From: an uncultured Bacilli bacterium | GTDB taxonomy: Bacteria > Bacillota_I > Bacilli_A > RF39 > UBA660 | Direction: 5' to 3' | NCBI GenBank assembly: GCA_947628895.1 | Contig: CANRBS010000005.1 | Location: 1-46,097, forward strand | Length of the DNA stretch: 46,097 nucleotides | Part shown: positions 8,487-17,752 of the stretch, one piece after another | How positions within the stretch are numbered: the stretch's first letter is position 1 | Layout: the number at the start of each line of letters is the position of its first letter | Translations under genes and position numbers: made by a program | The notes under the pieces: generated by a model | Databases searched by the model: none | The model's input: the letters and a program-made list of their open reading frames with translations, nothing else | What the model was told of the DNA's origin: nothing

Positions 8487-10076
8487 ATGAAGAAAAAATT
8501 AACATTAAGCTTATTAACATTTTTTGTGTTTTCTGTTTTAACATTAAATGTTAATGCAACATTATTAGAAATTCCTATAGACACAGATGCACAAGCACCA
8601 GTTGATATTCCAAAAGAAAACTCACAATTATATGCAGCATTAACTGAAAAATTTGATTTTAGTAAAATTAAATTTACTGTTGATGGTAATGATAATGAGT
8701 ATATTGCAGGACATACTAATATGCAAAAAATTATTTTAACTGAAAGTTTTGATACTACTAAAAGTGGTCTTGCAGTTTTAGGAGATAAATGGTTTACTGC
8801 ATATTGTTTAGATGGAGATTTAAAATATCCACAATATGGTTATTTTAATTCAGCTGCAGCAGTAGCAGCAGAAGCATTAGATTCTGGAAAAACAGAGGAA
8901 GATAAATTAAAAATTTATATTTTAGCAGCATTATTAAATAATAGTGGATTATATGATGCATTAGAAAAAGCAAAAGGATATTCAGTAGATCCAGTTGTTG
9001 ATTACACTATTTCTGGTGGTAAAGATGCTAAAACTACATTAGAAGATTTAAGAGCTGGAAAAGAAATAACAATTGATGTACAAAAAGTTACATATCATGA
9101 TTTAAGAGGTGGACAATTAGAAATACCAGCTAAAGATTTAGCTAAAAGTGATGTTTCTACTTATACATTAAAATTCAAATTAGAAGATGCAGTATTAGAT
9201 AAATATACAACTACAAAAATGAATGATAGAACTTATGATCATGCATTATGGATTTTAGAACACTCATATCCTACAATGCCATTAAATACTTCATTAGATT
9301 ATGCTGGAGTTGATAGTGTAAAATTAAAAGAAGAATTAAAGACTCTAGATAAATCTATTAATGATGGTAACATTGATGGATATTTAAAAAATTATGTATA
9401 TTCAACAATACAATATTCTATTTGGAAAGTATACGATGGTATTAACAATGATGGTAAAAAATTAGGTAATACTTTAGTAGGAAGTGAAGAATTAAATAAA
9501 TTATATCAATTCTTAATTAAAGATAGAGAAGAATACAATGGTTATAGTACATTAAATTTCACTAACAAATTAAATTTAGAACAACCTGCTAGTGGAAAAG
9601 AAATATTTAAAGAAACTGATTCAGCTTATACATATGGACCATATAAAGCATCATATGATGTTCTAAGTGGTGGAAATGTTGAATTAACTATAACTAATGC
9701 AAATAAAGATGGAATTAAAATTGTTGATGAAAATGGTACAGTAATTAATCAAATTGAACCAAATAAACCATTCTATATTGAATGTAATAAAAAAGAAAAA
9801 ATAGCAAATGTTTCAATTAAATTAACTTTAAAAGGAGCATCTGCATTTGAACCAGCAACAAATAGAGGTAGAATTTATTATGCATTATATCCTCTAGCTC
9901 AAAATGTTATGTCTGGTGGAAAAATTGTTAATTTAGATTTAGAAAAATCATTTGATTTAGTTTATAATCCAAAAACAGGTGTTGAAAATGTTGCAGTATT
10001 ATTATTAATTACTTTAGTTGCATTTTCACTTGCATACTTAGTATTAAGTTATAAATCAAAATCAGTTGAACTATAA
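8487..10076 (+). CDS. secreted, probably wall-anchored surface protein with thioester-domain-like features
   Basis: Signal peptide (MKKKLTLSLLTFFVFSVLTLNVNA), YCLDG... and TIQYSIWKVYDG (cf. Cys and TQxxIW Gln motifs of thioester domains), C-terminal NPKTG + hydrophobic helix + K tail resembling a sortase signal. ATG at 8487 preferred over 8445. Confidence 0.6.
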   Translation: MKKKLTLSLLTFFVFSVLTLNVNATLLEIPIDTDAQAPVDIPKENSQLYAALTEKFDFSKIKFTVDGNDNEYIAGHTNMQKIILTESFDTTKSGLAVLGDKWFTAYCLDGDLKYPQYGYFNSAAAVAAEALDSGKTEEDKLKIYILAALLNNSGLYDALEKAKGYSVDPVVDYTISGGKDAKTTLEDLRAGKEITIDVQKVTYHDLRGGQLEIPAKDLAKSDVSTYTLKFKLEDAVLDKYTTTKMNDRTYDHALWILEHSYPTMPLNTSLDYAGVDSVKLKEELKTLDKSINDGNIDGYLKNYVYSTIQYSIWKVYDGINNDGKKLGNTLVGSEELNKLYQFLIKDREEYNGYSTLNFTNKLNLEQPASGKEIFKETDSAYTYGPYKASYDVLSGGNVELTITNANKDGIKIVDENGTVINQIEPNKPFYIECNKKEKIANVSIKLTLKGASAFEPATNRGRIYYALYPLAQNVMSGGKIVNLDLEKSFDLVYNPKTGVENVAVLLLITLVAFSLAYLVLSYKSKSVEL

Positions 10077-10084
10077 AAAATTAT

Positions 10085-10120
10085 AAGAAAACATTTAAAA
10101 AAGAAGTGTTTTCTTTTTTT
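10085..10120 (+). terminator. intrinsic terminator
   Basis: AAGAAAACATT...AAGTGTTTTCTTTTTTT hairpin plus T run. Confidence 0.65.
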
Positions 10121-10157
10121 ATGGCTAATAATATAGTAGAGGGAAGAAAGGAGTGTT

Positions 10158-10880
10158 ATGGATGATATAATTGAATACTTATCAAATTTATTAGGAGAAA
10201 TAAATATTAAAAAGCTAATATTTCCAACAATAATTATAATTTTATTTATAGGTTCTTTTACTTATTTATTTTATACAATTAAAAATATTGAAAAAAATAA
10301 TAACAATATTGAAAGTAATATTATAAAAGAATCTAGTACAACAAAAGAAGTAAAAGAATATATTTATGTAGATGTAAAAGGTGAAGTTGCAAATCCAGGA
10401 GTATATAAATTAAATAATAATTCAAGAGTAATTGATGCAGTGGAAGCATCTGGTGGTATAACTGATAAAGCAAATACTAGATTTATTAATTTATCTAAAT
10501 TATTAGAAGATGGAGATGTAGTAGTAGTATATTCAAATACTGAAATAGAGACCGCTAAAAAAGAAAATATAGTTTATGTTGAAACTCCATGTGTATGTGA
10601 AGAAGTAAAAAATGATGCTTGTTATAATGAAGAAAAAGAGGAAGAAAAAAAAGAAGAACAAAAAGATAAAAATCAAAATAATACAAATACTAAAATAAAT
10701 ATAAATACTGCGAGTATTGATGAGTTAAAAACTATAGATGGTATTGGAGATGCTAAAGCAAGTGCTATAATAGAATATAGACAAAAAAATGGTAATTTTA
10801 AATCAATAGAAGATATTATTAATGTAAGTGGTATTAGTGAAACACTTTTCTCTAAGATTAAGGAAAATATTACTGTGTGA
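10158..10880 (+). CDS. comEA: ComEA-like competence protein (SLBB + helix-hairpin-helix)
   Basis: YVDVKGEVANPGVYKLNNNSRVIDAVEASGG; ININTASIDELKTIDGIGDAKASAIIEYRQKNGNFKSIEDIINVSGI. Confidence 0.92.
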   Translation: MDDIIEYLSNLLGEINIKKLIFPTIIIILFIGSFTYLFYTIKNIEKNNNNIESNIIKESSTTKEVKEYIYVDVKGEVANPGVYKLNNNSRVIDAVEASGGITDKANTRFINLSKLLEDGDVVVVYSNTEIETAKKENIVYVETPCVCEEVKNDACYNEEKEEEKKEEQKDKNQNNTNTKININTASIDELKTIDGIGDAKASAIIEYRQKNGNFKSIEDIINVSGISETLFSKIKENITV

Positions 10881-12930
10881 TTCATTTTATATAATATTAC
10901 TATTTTTAACTATATTTTATTTATTAATATATAATTTAACATTTAAAATAGAAAGTATTTATAATATTAATGAAACTAATTTTACGGTTAAAATTATTAA
11001 TTATAAAATAGATGGAGATAAACTTAATTTAACATTAAACAATAATTTAATAGGGACATATTATTTTAAAATGGAAAGTGAAAAAAATGATTTTATAAAT
11101 AATTATTCATTAAATGATACTATTAAAATAAAAGGTAGTTTAACTATTCCAAATAATAATACAATACCAAATACATTTAATTATAAAAAATATTTATATC
11201 ATAAAAATATTAAATATATTTTAAATATTGAAAGTTTTAAAAAAATAGAAACTAATAAAAATATATTATATAAAATTAAAAATTATTTTTATAAAAGAAT
11301 TAATAATATGAAATATAATAATTATATGTTTGCATTTATTCTTGGTGATAGTACACGGATAAATAATGATAGTTATAATAATTATAAAATAAATGGTGTT
11401 ACTCATTTATTTGCATTATCTGGTCTTCATGTATCTATGTTTTCTTCAATACTTTTATTTATATTAAAAAAGTTGAAATTTAATGAAAAATTATCTTTTA
11501 TATTTAGTAGTATATTTTTATTATTTTTTTCATTTATAGCATCATTTTCTCCATCAATATTACGAGCAGTAATATTTTTTATGTTATCTAATATTAATGA
11601 AATATATTATTTTTATATTAAACCTAAAAATTTATTATATTTAACATTTATTATTTTAATATTAATTAATCCAAATTATATATTTAATACTGGATTTATA
11701 TTATCTTTTACAATTACATTTTTTATATTATTTGTAAATGAAAATATTAAAATAGATAAATATTCTTTATTAAAAATAAGTCTTTTTTCATTTTTATCAA
11801 GTCTGCCAATTATAATAAATTTAAGTTATGAAATAAATATAATTGGTTTTATTAACAATCTAATATTTATACCATTTGTAAGTTCAATAGTTTTTCCATT
11901 ATCATTAATTTGTTTGTTATTTAAAAGACTTAGTTTTATATTAAATATATTTACAAATATTATGGAAACTATTTCTTTAATTAGTACAAAGATTTTAAAT
12001 TTAACAATTTATTTTCCAAAGTTTAATATATTTGAAATAGTAGTTTATTATATCTTACTTATTTTAATAATAAAAAAATATAAAAAATTAATTTATGTTT
12101 TATTTTTATTCTTATTAATTATTTATATAAAACCATATTTTAATAAAAATACTTATGTTTATTATTTAGATGTATCACAAGGTGATAGTAGTTTAATATT
12201 AACTAAAAATAATAAAACTATATTAATAGATACTGGTGGTATTATAGATAGTAAAAAGGAAGAATGGAAGAAAAGAAATAAAGAATTTAATTTAATGACT
12301 TCAAATATTATTCCATTTTTTAAAAGTATTGGAATAAAAAAAATAGATTATTTAATTCTTTCACATGGTGATACAGATCACATGGGATATTCAATTGATT
12401 TATTAAATAATTTTAAAGTAAGTGAAGTTATTTTTAATAAAGGTTCATTTAATAATTTAGAGAGTGTTTTATTAGAATTTATTAAATCAAAAAATATAAA
12501 ATATGATAGTAATTTAAATTATTTAAATGTTGATAATATAAATTTACAATTTTTAAATACAGATATTTATGATAATGAAAATGATAATTCAAATGTTATT
12601 TATACAGAAATTAATAATTATAAATTTTTATTTATGGGGGATGCTAGTAGTAAAAGAGAAGAAGATTTAATAAATAATTATAATTTAAATAATATAGATT
12701 TTTTAAAGGTATCACATCATGGATCTAATACATCAACTAATAAATATTTTACTAGTATTATTAATCCTAAATATTCTATTATTTCAGTTGGTAAAAATAA
12801 TAGATATAATCATCCAAGTAGTGAAGTCTTGAATAATTTAGTGAATAGTAAAATTTATAGAACTGATTATAATGGTACAATTGAAATAAAATTCAATAAT
12901 AAATTAAATATAAAAACTTATTTACCATAG
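10828..12930 (+). CDS. comEC: ComEC/Rec2-like DNA channel with metallo-beta-lactamase domain
   Basis: Competence membrane domain (THLFALSGLHVSMFS; SPSILRAVIFFMLSN) and C-terminal LSHGDTDHMGYS ... VSHHGSNTSTN; start uncertain (overlaps comEA end). Confidence 0.92.
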   Translation: MVLVKHFSLRLRKILLCDSFYIILLFLTIFYLLIYNLTFKIESIYNINETNFTVKIINYKIDGDKLNLTLNNNLIGTYYFKMESEKNDFINNYSLNDTIKIKGSLTIPNNNTIPNTFNYKKYLYHKNIKYILNIESFKKIETNKNILYKIKNYFYKRINNMKYNNYMFAFILGDSTRINNDSYNNYKINGVTHLFALSGLHVSMFSSILLFILKKLKFNEKLSFIFSSIFLLFFSFIASFSPSILRAVIFFMLSNINEIYYFYIKPKNLLYLTFIILILINPNYIFNTGFILSFTITFFILFVNENIKIDKYSLLKISLFSFLSSLPIIINLSYEINIIGFINNLIFIPFVSSIVFPLSLICLLFKRLSFILNIFTNIMETISLISTKILNLTIYFPKFNIFEIVVYYILLILIIKKYKKLIYVLFLFLLIIYIKPYFNKNTYVYYLDVSQGDSSLILTKNNKTILIDTGGIIDSKKEEWKKRNKEFNLMTSNIIPFFKSIGIKKIDYLILSHGDTDHMGYSIDLLNNFKVSEVIFNKGSFNNLESVLLEFIKSKNIKYDSNLNYLNVDNINLQFLNTDIYDNENDNSNVIYTEINNYKFLFMGDASSKREEDLINNYNLNNIDFLKVSHHGSNTSTNKYFTSIINPKYSIISVGKNNRYNHPSSEVLNNLVNSKIYRTDYNGTIEIKFNNKLNIKTYLP

Positions 12931-12941
12931 AAAGGAAAATT

Positions 12942-13829
12942 ATGAATTATTATAATGAAATAAAAAGTGAGTTAATTAATAATGAAATAACAAAGAAAAT
13001 TAAAACTTATAGTAAAAGTAAAAATGAGTTAATAACATATTATAATGTTGGAAAAATGTTGAATGAAGCAGGTAAACATTATGGTAAATATATAATTAAA
13101 GAATATTCAAAAAGATTAACTGCTGAATTAGGAAAAGGATATACATTTTCTTCACTTACGAGAATGAAAAAATTTTATTTACTTTTAGAAAAAGTTGCGA
13201 CAGTGTCGCAACAATTGTCATATGGACATTATATTGAATTGTTACCACTTAAAAATATTAATGAAATTAAATATTATATAAATATATGTGAATGTCAAAA
13301 TTTAACAATAAGAGAGTTAAGAAATAAAATAAAAAATAGTGAATATAGAAGATTAGATGAAGAAACAAAAAATAAATTAATAAACAATAAGGAAACAAGT
13401 GTTATTGATTATGTTAAAAATCCAATATTAATTAAAAGTATTGATGATTATGAAAATATATCTGAAAAAATATTACAAAAATTAATATTAGAAAATATAG
13501 AATCTTTTATGAATGAGCTTGGAAATGGTTTTTCATTCATTAGAAGTGAATATAAAATTAAAGTAGGAAATGTTTATAATTATATAGATTTACTTTTATA
13601 TAATATTAAATATAATTGTTATGTTGTAATTGAACTAAAAGTTACAGAATTAAAAAAAGAACATATAGGTCAAATTCAAATATATATGAATTATATTGAT
13701 AAAAAGATAAAGACATTTAATCAAGATAAAACTATTGGCATAATAATTTGTAAAAAAGATAATAAATATATTGTTGAATATTGCAGTGATAAAAGAATTA
13801 TAACAAGAGAATATAGTATAGTTATATGA
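12942..13829 (+). CDS. YhcG/DUF1016-family PDDEXK nuclease
   Basis: ELGKGYTFSSLTRMKKFY...VATVSQQLSYGHYIELLPLKN; FSFIRSEYKIKVGNVYNYIDLLLYNIKYNCYVVIELKV nuclease motif. Confidence 0.88.
   Translation: MNYYNEIKSELINNEITKKIKTYSKSKNELITYYNVGKMLNEAGKHYGKYIIKEYSKRLTAELGKGYTFSSLTRMKKFYLLLEKVATVSQQLSYGHYIELLPLKNINEIKYYINICECQNLTIRELRNKIKNSEYRRLDEETKNKLINNKETSVIDYVKNPILIKSIDDYENISEKILQKLILENIESFMNELGNGFSFIRSEYKIKVGNVYNYIDLLLYNIKYNCYVVIELKVTELKKEHIGQIQIYMNYIDKKIKTFNQDKTIGIIICKKDNKYIVEYCSDKRIITREYSIVI
13194..13212. repeat. perfect palindrome inside the DUF1016 ORF
   Basis: GTTGCGACA-G-TGTCGCAAC, 9-bp arms, unusually GC-rich locally. Confidence 0.9.
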
Positions 13830-14086
13830 CATTCTAAGATTTGTCAATAATAAATTTTTATGATATTATAGACACTACAAAAAAATTACCAATATATGAT
13901 TAAAATTAATTAAAAACAAATACGAAATTAGAATAATATATTATAGATAATTATATAATTAATATAGTTATCTTAATTATAAAGGTATAAAATCCCGTAA
14001 TTTATTTAATATAATCATCCTTCTCTTAAAATCAATTTTAGTAAACTTATTACATGTAATCCATAAAATACTTATAGAGCCACCAA

Positions 14087-14098
14087 CCACTTAAGTGG
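14087..14098. repeat. perfect palindrome CCACTTAAGTGG in intergenic DNA
   Basis: Direct reading; resembles the type of terminal hairpin seen in some IS200/IS605-like remnants but not assignable. Confidence 0.5.
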
Positions 14099-14118
14099 GG
14101 AAAGTGTTTATATAGATT

Positions 14119-14157
14119 AAAGAAATTATTTCAAGTTATGAAATAGTTTCTTTTATT
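14119..14157 (+). terminator. hairpin/terminator upstream of prepilin-CLec gene 2
   Basis: AAAGAAATTATTTCA...TGAAATAGTTTCTTTTATT. Confidence 0.55.
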
Positions 14158-14190
14158 ATAAACTAAGATGTAAAAATAATTATGTGCCTC

Positions 14191-14219
14191 TTGATATATA
14201 TATATATATACGATATAAT
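14191..14219 (+). promoter_or_regulatory. promoter with (TA)8 tract filling the 17-nt spacer (prepilin-CLec gene 2)
   Basis: TTGATA 14191-14196, TATAAT 14214-14219; TA tract 14195-14210. Confidence 0.8.
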
Positions 14220-14250
14220 AAGGGAGTAAAAATAGAGAAGAGGTAATCAA

Positions 14251-15999
14251 ATGAAAAATAGAAATGGTTTTACATTAGTAGAACTTTTAGCAGTCATCGC
14301 GATACTAGCAATATTAGTAATTATAGCACTTCCAAATGTTTTAAAAATGTTTAGAGATGCAAAAGTAAATACATTTACCCGTGAAGTACAAAATATAATA
14401 AGAAGTGCTGAAGATAAATATGTATCTTCTTCAATTGGAAATAAAGAAATAAGATGTTTTGATAGTAGTACAAATGTATTAAATTTAGATGGAAGAAGTA
14501 ATATATTGTATGTAGTTAAATTTAATGATAAAGGAAAAATAATAGAAATATCTGCAAGAGATGAATCAAATGAATTAATAGCAAATAATACAAATGGAAT
14601 ACAAAGAGAAGACATAGGAAAGAAATATAAAGTAAGTGAAGCAAAAACAAGTATAACTGATTGTGATGGAAATGAACTAGTAGGTGGAGAAAAATCAAAA
14701 ACAAAATACACAGAAAGTGAATTAAATGGAGCTGATCCAGTACTAGGAAATGGAATGATACCAGTAATATTATCAGATACAGGAGCAGTAACATATGCAC
14801 ATGAATATGATGAATGGTATAAATATACTGAAAAGAGATGGGCAAATGCAGTAATATTAGTAGACACACCAAGTAAAGAATACATTGCAGGAGATACAAT
14901 ATTAGAAAGTGATATAAGGGCATATTTTGTATGGATACCAAAATATAGTTATAGAATATTTAATATGGGAGATTATGATAGTGCTCAAGATACAAAACCA
15001 GAAAGTCAAATAAGAGAAATAGAGATAGAATTTGGAACAAGGACAACAAGTGAAGTAGAAGGTGAATGTATAACACCAATGGAAAGTGGATTATCAAGAG
15101 CAAGTGGAGCCACAAAAGATTGTCAAGTTGGGGACTTAATGACACATCCAGCATTTTTAAGTATACCATCAAATGGATTCTGGGTAGGAAAATTTGAAAC
15201 AGGATATAATCAAAATAGTGATACAACAAAACCTATAACTGGTGAAAATATAGCTACATGGACAAAAGCAAATGCACAAGTAAATGAAGAAAAACCAGCA
15301 AATTTAATAGTAAAGCCTACCGTATACTCATGGAGAGGTTCAATACTCTACAATTTATTTATGAATGCTTACAATTTTAATAGAAGTTTAGATAGTCATA
15401 TGATGAAGAATACAGAGTGGGGAGCAGTAGCCTACTTGTCACACTCAAAATATGGAATAAAAGATGAGGTAAGAATAAATAATAATAGTAATCTTTTAAC
15501 AGGATATGCAGCAAACGAGAAAGATGCGACAGCTAGTACAACAGAAAATTCAAAATGGAATACTAATATAGGGTATACTGCATCAACGACTGGAAATATA
15601 ACTGGTATTTATGATATGAGTGGTGGTGCTTGGGAATATATGGCATCATATATTGATGATGTAAGTCTAACAACAAGTGGAATGATAAATATTGTAACAG
15701 ACAAAACATATGAAATATATTTAGACAAATATTCAAAATTAGTTACATCATATACTTCATATAAATATAGAATCCTTGGAGATGCAACAGGGGAAATGGG
15801 ACCATTTTGGGGTAATAATTCTTCAAACTATCAAAGTACATGGTATGCTGACTATGCAACATTTCCTCATGGTTCTTCTGCTTGGTTTGGTCGTGGAGGT
15901 TACTGTACTCAAACACCTCTTACTGGTCAATTTTACTTTCATCTTAATCCTGGAGGTGTGCATGCTAATGATGGCACTCGTATGGTTCTTACTCCTTAA
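14251..15999 (+). CDS. prepilin-like protein with C-terminal FGE/C-type-lectin-like domain; candidate DGR target 2
   Basis: Same architecture as 6591-8288 and very similar N-terminal half at DNA level. Confidence 0.85.
   Translation: MKNRNGFTLVELLAVIAILAILVIIALPNVLKMFRDAKVNTFTREVQNIIRSAEDKYVSSSIGNKEIRCFDSSTNVLNLDGRSNILYVVKFNDKGKIIEISARDESNELIANNTNGIQREDIGKKYKVSEAKTSITDCDGNELVGGEKSKTKYTESELNGADPVLGNGMIPVILSDTGAVTYAHEYDEWYKYTEKRWANAVILVDTPSKEYIAGDTILESDIRAYFVWIPKYSYRIFNMGDYDSAQDTKPESQIREIEIEFGTRTTSEVEGECITPMESGLSRASGATKDCQVGDLMTHPAFLSIPSNGFWVGKFETGYNQNSDTTKPITGENIATWTKANAQVNEEKPANLIVKPTVYSWRGSILYNLFMNAYNFNRSLDSHMMKNTEWGAVAYLSHSKYGIKDEVRINNNSNLLTGYAANEKDATASTTENSKWNTNIGYTASTTGNITGIYDMSGGAWEYMASYIDDVSLTTSGMINIVTDKTYEIYLDKYSKLVTSYTSYKYRILGDATGEMGPFWGNNSSNYQSTWYADYATFPHGSSAWFGRGGYCTQTPLTGQFYFHLNPGGVHANDGTRMVLTP
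15865..15996 (+). other. candidate DGR variable region (VR2)
   Basis: Gap-free alignment to VR1/VR3; about 24 of the last 108 nt are A by hand count. Confidence 0.65.
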
Positions 16000-16007
16000 C
16001 TTTTTAA

Positions 16008-16044
16008 AGTAGTTATTTTGAAATATTAAATAACTATTTTTTTT
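16008..16044 (+). terminator. intrinsic terminator after gene 2
   Basis: TAGTTATTT...AAATAACTATTTTTTTT. Confidence 0.65.
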
Positions 16045-16088
16045 ATGTTTGTCTTTTTATTTTTTTAAAAATAATTTATAATTAAATT

Positions 16089-16979
16089 ATGGATAAGGAA
16101 AAGTTTGAAAATTTAGATGTTATTAAATCTTTTAGTGATTATTTAAAAACTAAAAATTATTCTGATAATTCATATATTTCATATTTAAATGATTTATATT
16201 ATTTTTATATGTTTGTTCATAAAGATTTAGTTAAAGTAACTGAAGAAGATATTAGAGATTATTTAGATTATTTAAATTTACAAAAGGAAAAACCAACTTC
16301 TGTTAGGAGAAAAATAAGTACATTTAAAACATTTTATAAATTTTTATATTTAAATAATTATATTGATAAAAAAGATTATCCACTTGTTAAAATTGTATAT
16401 CCTAAATTAGAAAAAAGATTGCCTAAATTTGTATATTATAATGATTTACTTGAAATATTAAAAGAATCATTAAATGATAGTGATGGTATTAGAGATAAAT
16501 TAATAATTGAAATGCTTTATGCTACTGGAGTTAGAGTTAGTGAACTTGTAAATATTAAATATAGTGATATTGATTTTAATAATAGAAGAATTAGAGTTTG
16601 TGGAAAAGGAAATAAAGAAAGAGTTGTATATTATGGTGAATATGCAGAAGATGCATTAAAAGAATATATGTCTACTCATAAAAAGAATGAAGAAAATTAT
16701 TTATTTACTAATAGTAGAGGTGGTAATTTAACTGATAGAGGTGTTAGATATATAATAGATAATATAATGAATAAATTATCTATTAAAGTACATGTAACAC
16801 CACATGTTATAAGACATACATTTGCCACTGATATGTTAAATAATGGATGTGATATTAAAATAGTACAAGAATTACTGGGACACTCAAGTCTTAGAACTAC
16901 TGAAATATATACACATGTCACTAATGAAAGAATAAAAAAAGTATATTATGATTGTTTTCCAAGGAGGGAAGAGAAGTGA
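16089..16979 (+). CDS. xerD: XerD-like tyrosine recombinase
   Basis: Tyr recombinase motifs ATGVRVSELVNI, VTPHVIRHTFATDML, LLGHSSLRTTEIYTHV. Confidence 0.88.
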   Translation: MDKEKFENLDVIKSFSDYLKTKNYSDNSYISYLNDLYYFYMFVHKDLVKVTEEDIRDYLDYLNLQKEKPTSVRRKISTFKTFYKFLYLNNYIDKKDYPLVKIVYPKLEKRLPKFVYYNDLLEILKESLNDSDGIRDKLIIEMLYATGVRVSELVNIKYSDIDFNNRRIRVCGKGNKERVVYYGEYAEDALKEYMSTHKKNEENYLFTNSRGGNLTDRGVRYIIDNIMNKLSIKVHVTPHVIRHTFATDMLNNGCDIKIVQELLGHSSLRTTEIYTHVTNERIKKVYYDCFPRREEK

Positions 16980-17743
16980 ATAAATTATATTACAGATATG
17001 GAGCAATGAATTCAGGAAAAACTACATTATTATTACAAGTTGCTCATAACTATGAGGAAAGAGGAATGAAAGTATTAATATTGAAACCTGGTATTGATAC
17101 TAAAGGGGATAATAAAATAGTTACAAGAATAGGACTTGAAAGAGAAGTAGATTATTTAATACATCCAGATGAAGATTTATCTATTTATTTAAAATCTATA
17201 AGTAATGATATTTCATGTGTACTTGTAGATGAATCACAATTTCTATCAAAAGAACAAATAGATGAATTATATAAATTTACTAAATTAAAAGACATATCAG
17301 TAATATGTTATGGTCTTAGAAGTGACTTTAAAACTAATGCATTTCCTGGTAGTAAAAGATTATTTGAAATTGCAGATGTTATGGAAGAGATGTATACTAC
17401 ATGTAGATGTGGAAAAAGAGCTAAATTTAATGCTAGAATTGTAAATGGAGAGTTCACATCAAGTGGAGAACAAGTTGCAATTGACGGAGAAAATGAAGTT
17501 AAGTATGAATCATTATGTGGTAAATGTTATTTAGAAAAAGTACTTAAAATAACTAATTATGATTATAATAAAGAAAATAATAGTATTAAAGATAGATTAA
17601 TTGCTTATAAAGAAGAATTAGAAAAAAATAATAAAGAAAGTTCTAGTACATTAAAAAAATATAGAAAATCAATACTTGTTAAAATAAGAAATGAATTAAG
17701 TGAAAACTTACATAAAAATGATTATACTAGAAAACTAAAATAG
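16976..17743 (+). CDS. tdk: thymidine kinase-like protein, copy 1, with C-terminal extension
   Basis: YRYGAMNSGKTTLLLQVAHNYEERGMKVLILKP, VLVDESQFLSKEQID, zinc ribbon CRCG..CGKCY; GTG start overlapping the xerD stop. Confidence 0.85.
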   Translation: MNKLYYRYGAMNSGKTTLLLQVAHNYEERGMKVLILKPGIDTKGDNKIVTRIGLEREVDYLIHPDEDLSIYLKSISNDISCVLVDESQFLSKEQIDELYKFTKLKDISVICYGLRSDFKTNAFPGSKRLFEIADVMEEMYTTCRCGKRAKFNARIVNGEFTSSGEQVAIDGENEVKYESLCGKCYLEKVLKITNYDYNKENNSIKDRLIAYKEELEKNNKESSSTLKKYRKSILVKIRNELSENLHKNDYTRKLK

Positions 17744-17752
17744 GAGGATATT

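Noticed and set aside
14195-14210. TA tract as a simple AT-rich artefact
   Set aside because: Considered and not adopted as the explanation: an uninterrupted (TA)8 placed exactly between perfect -35 and -10 boxes and duplicated at a second pilin gene is more specific than background AT richness.
13830-14250. Possible DGR template repeat or RT remnant upstream of gene 2
   Set aside because: No stretch resembling RGG...GQF with AAY codons was found, and no RT motifs; the TR is probably outside the window.
16089-16979. Tyrosine recombinase as an integrase mobilising the adjacent pilin gene
   Set aside because: Length and motifs fit a chromosomal XerC/XerD-type enzyme and it lies in a housekeeping run with tdk; no att-like repeats were noticed.
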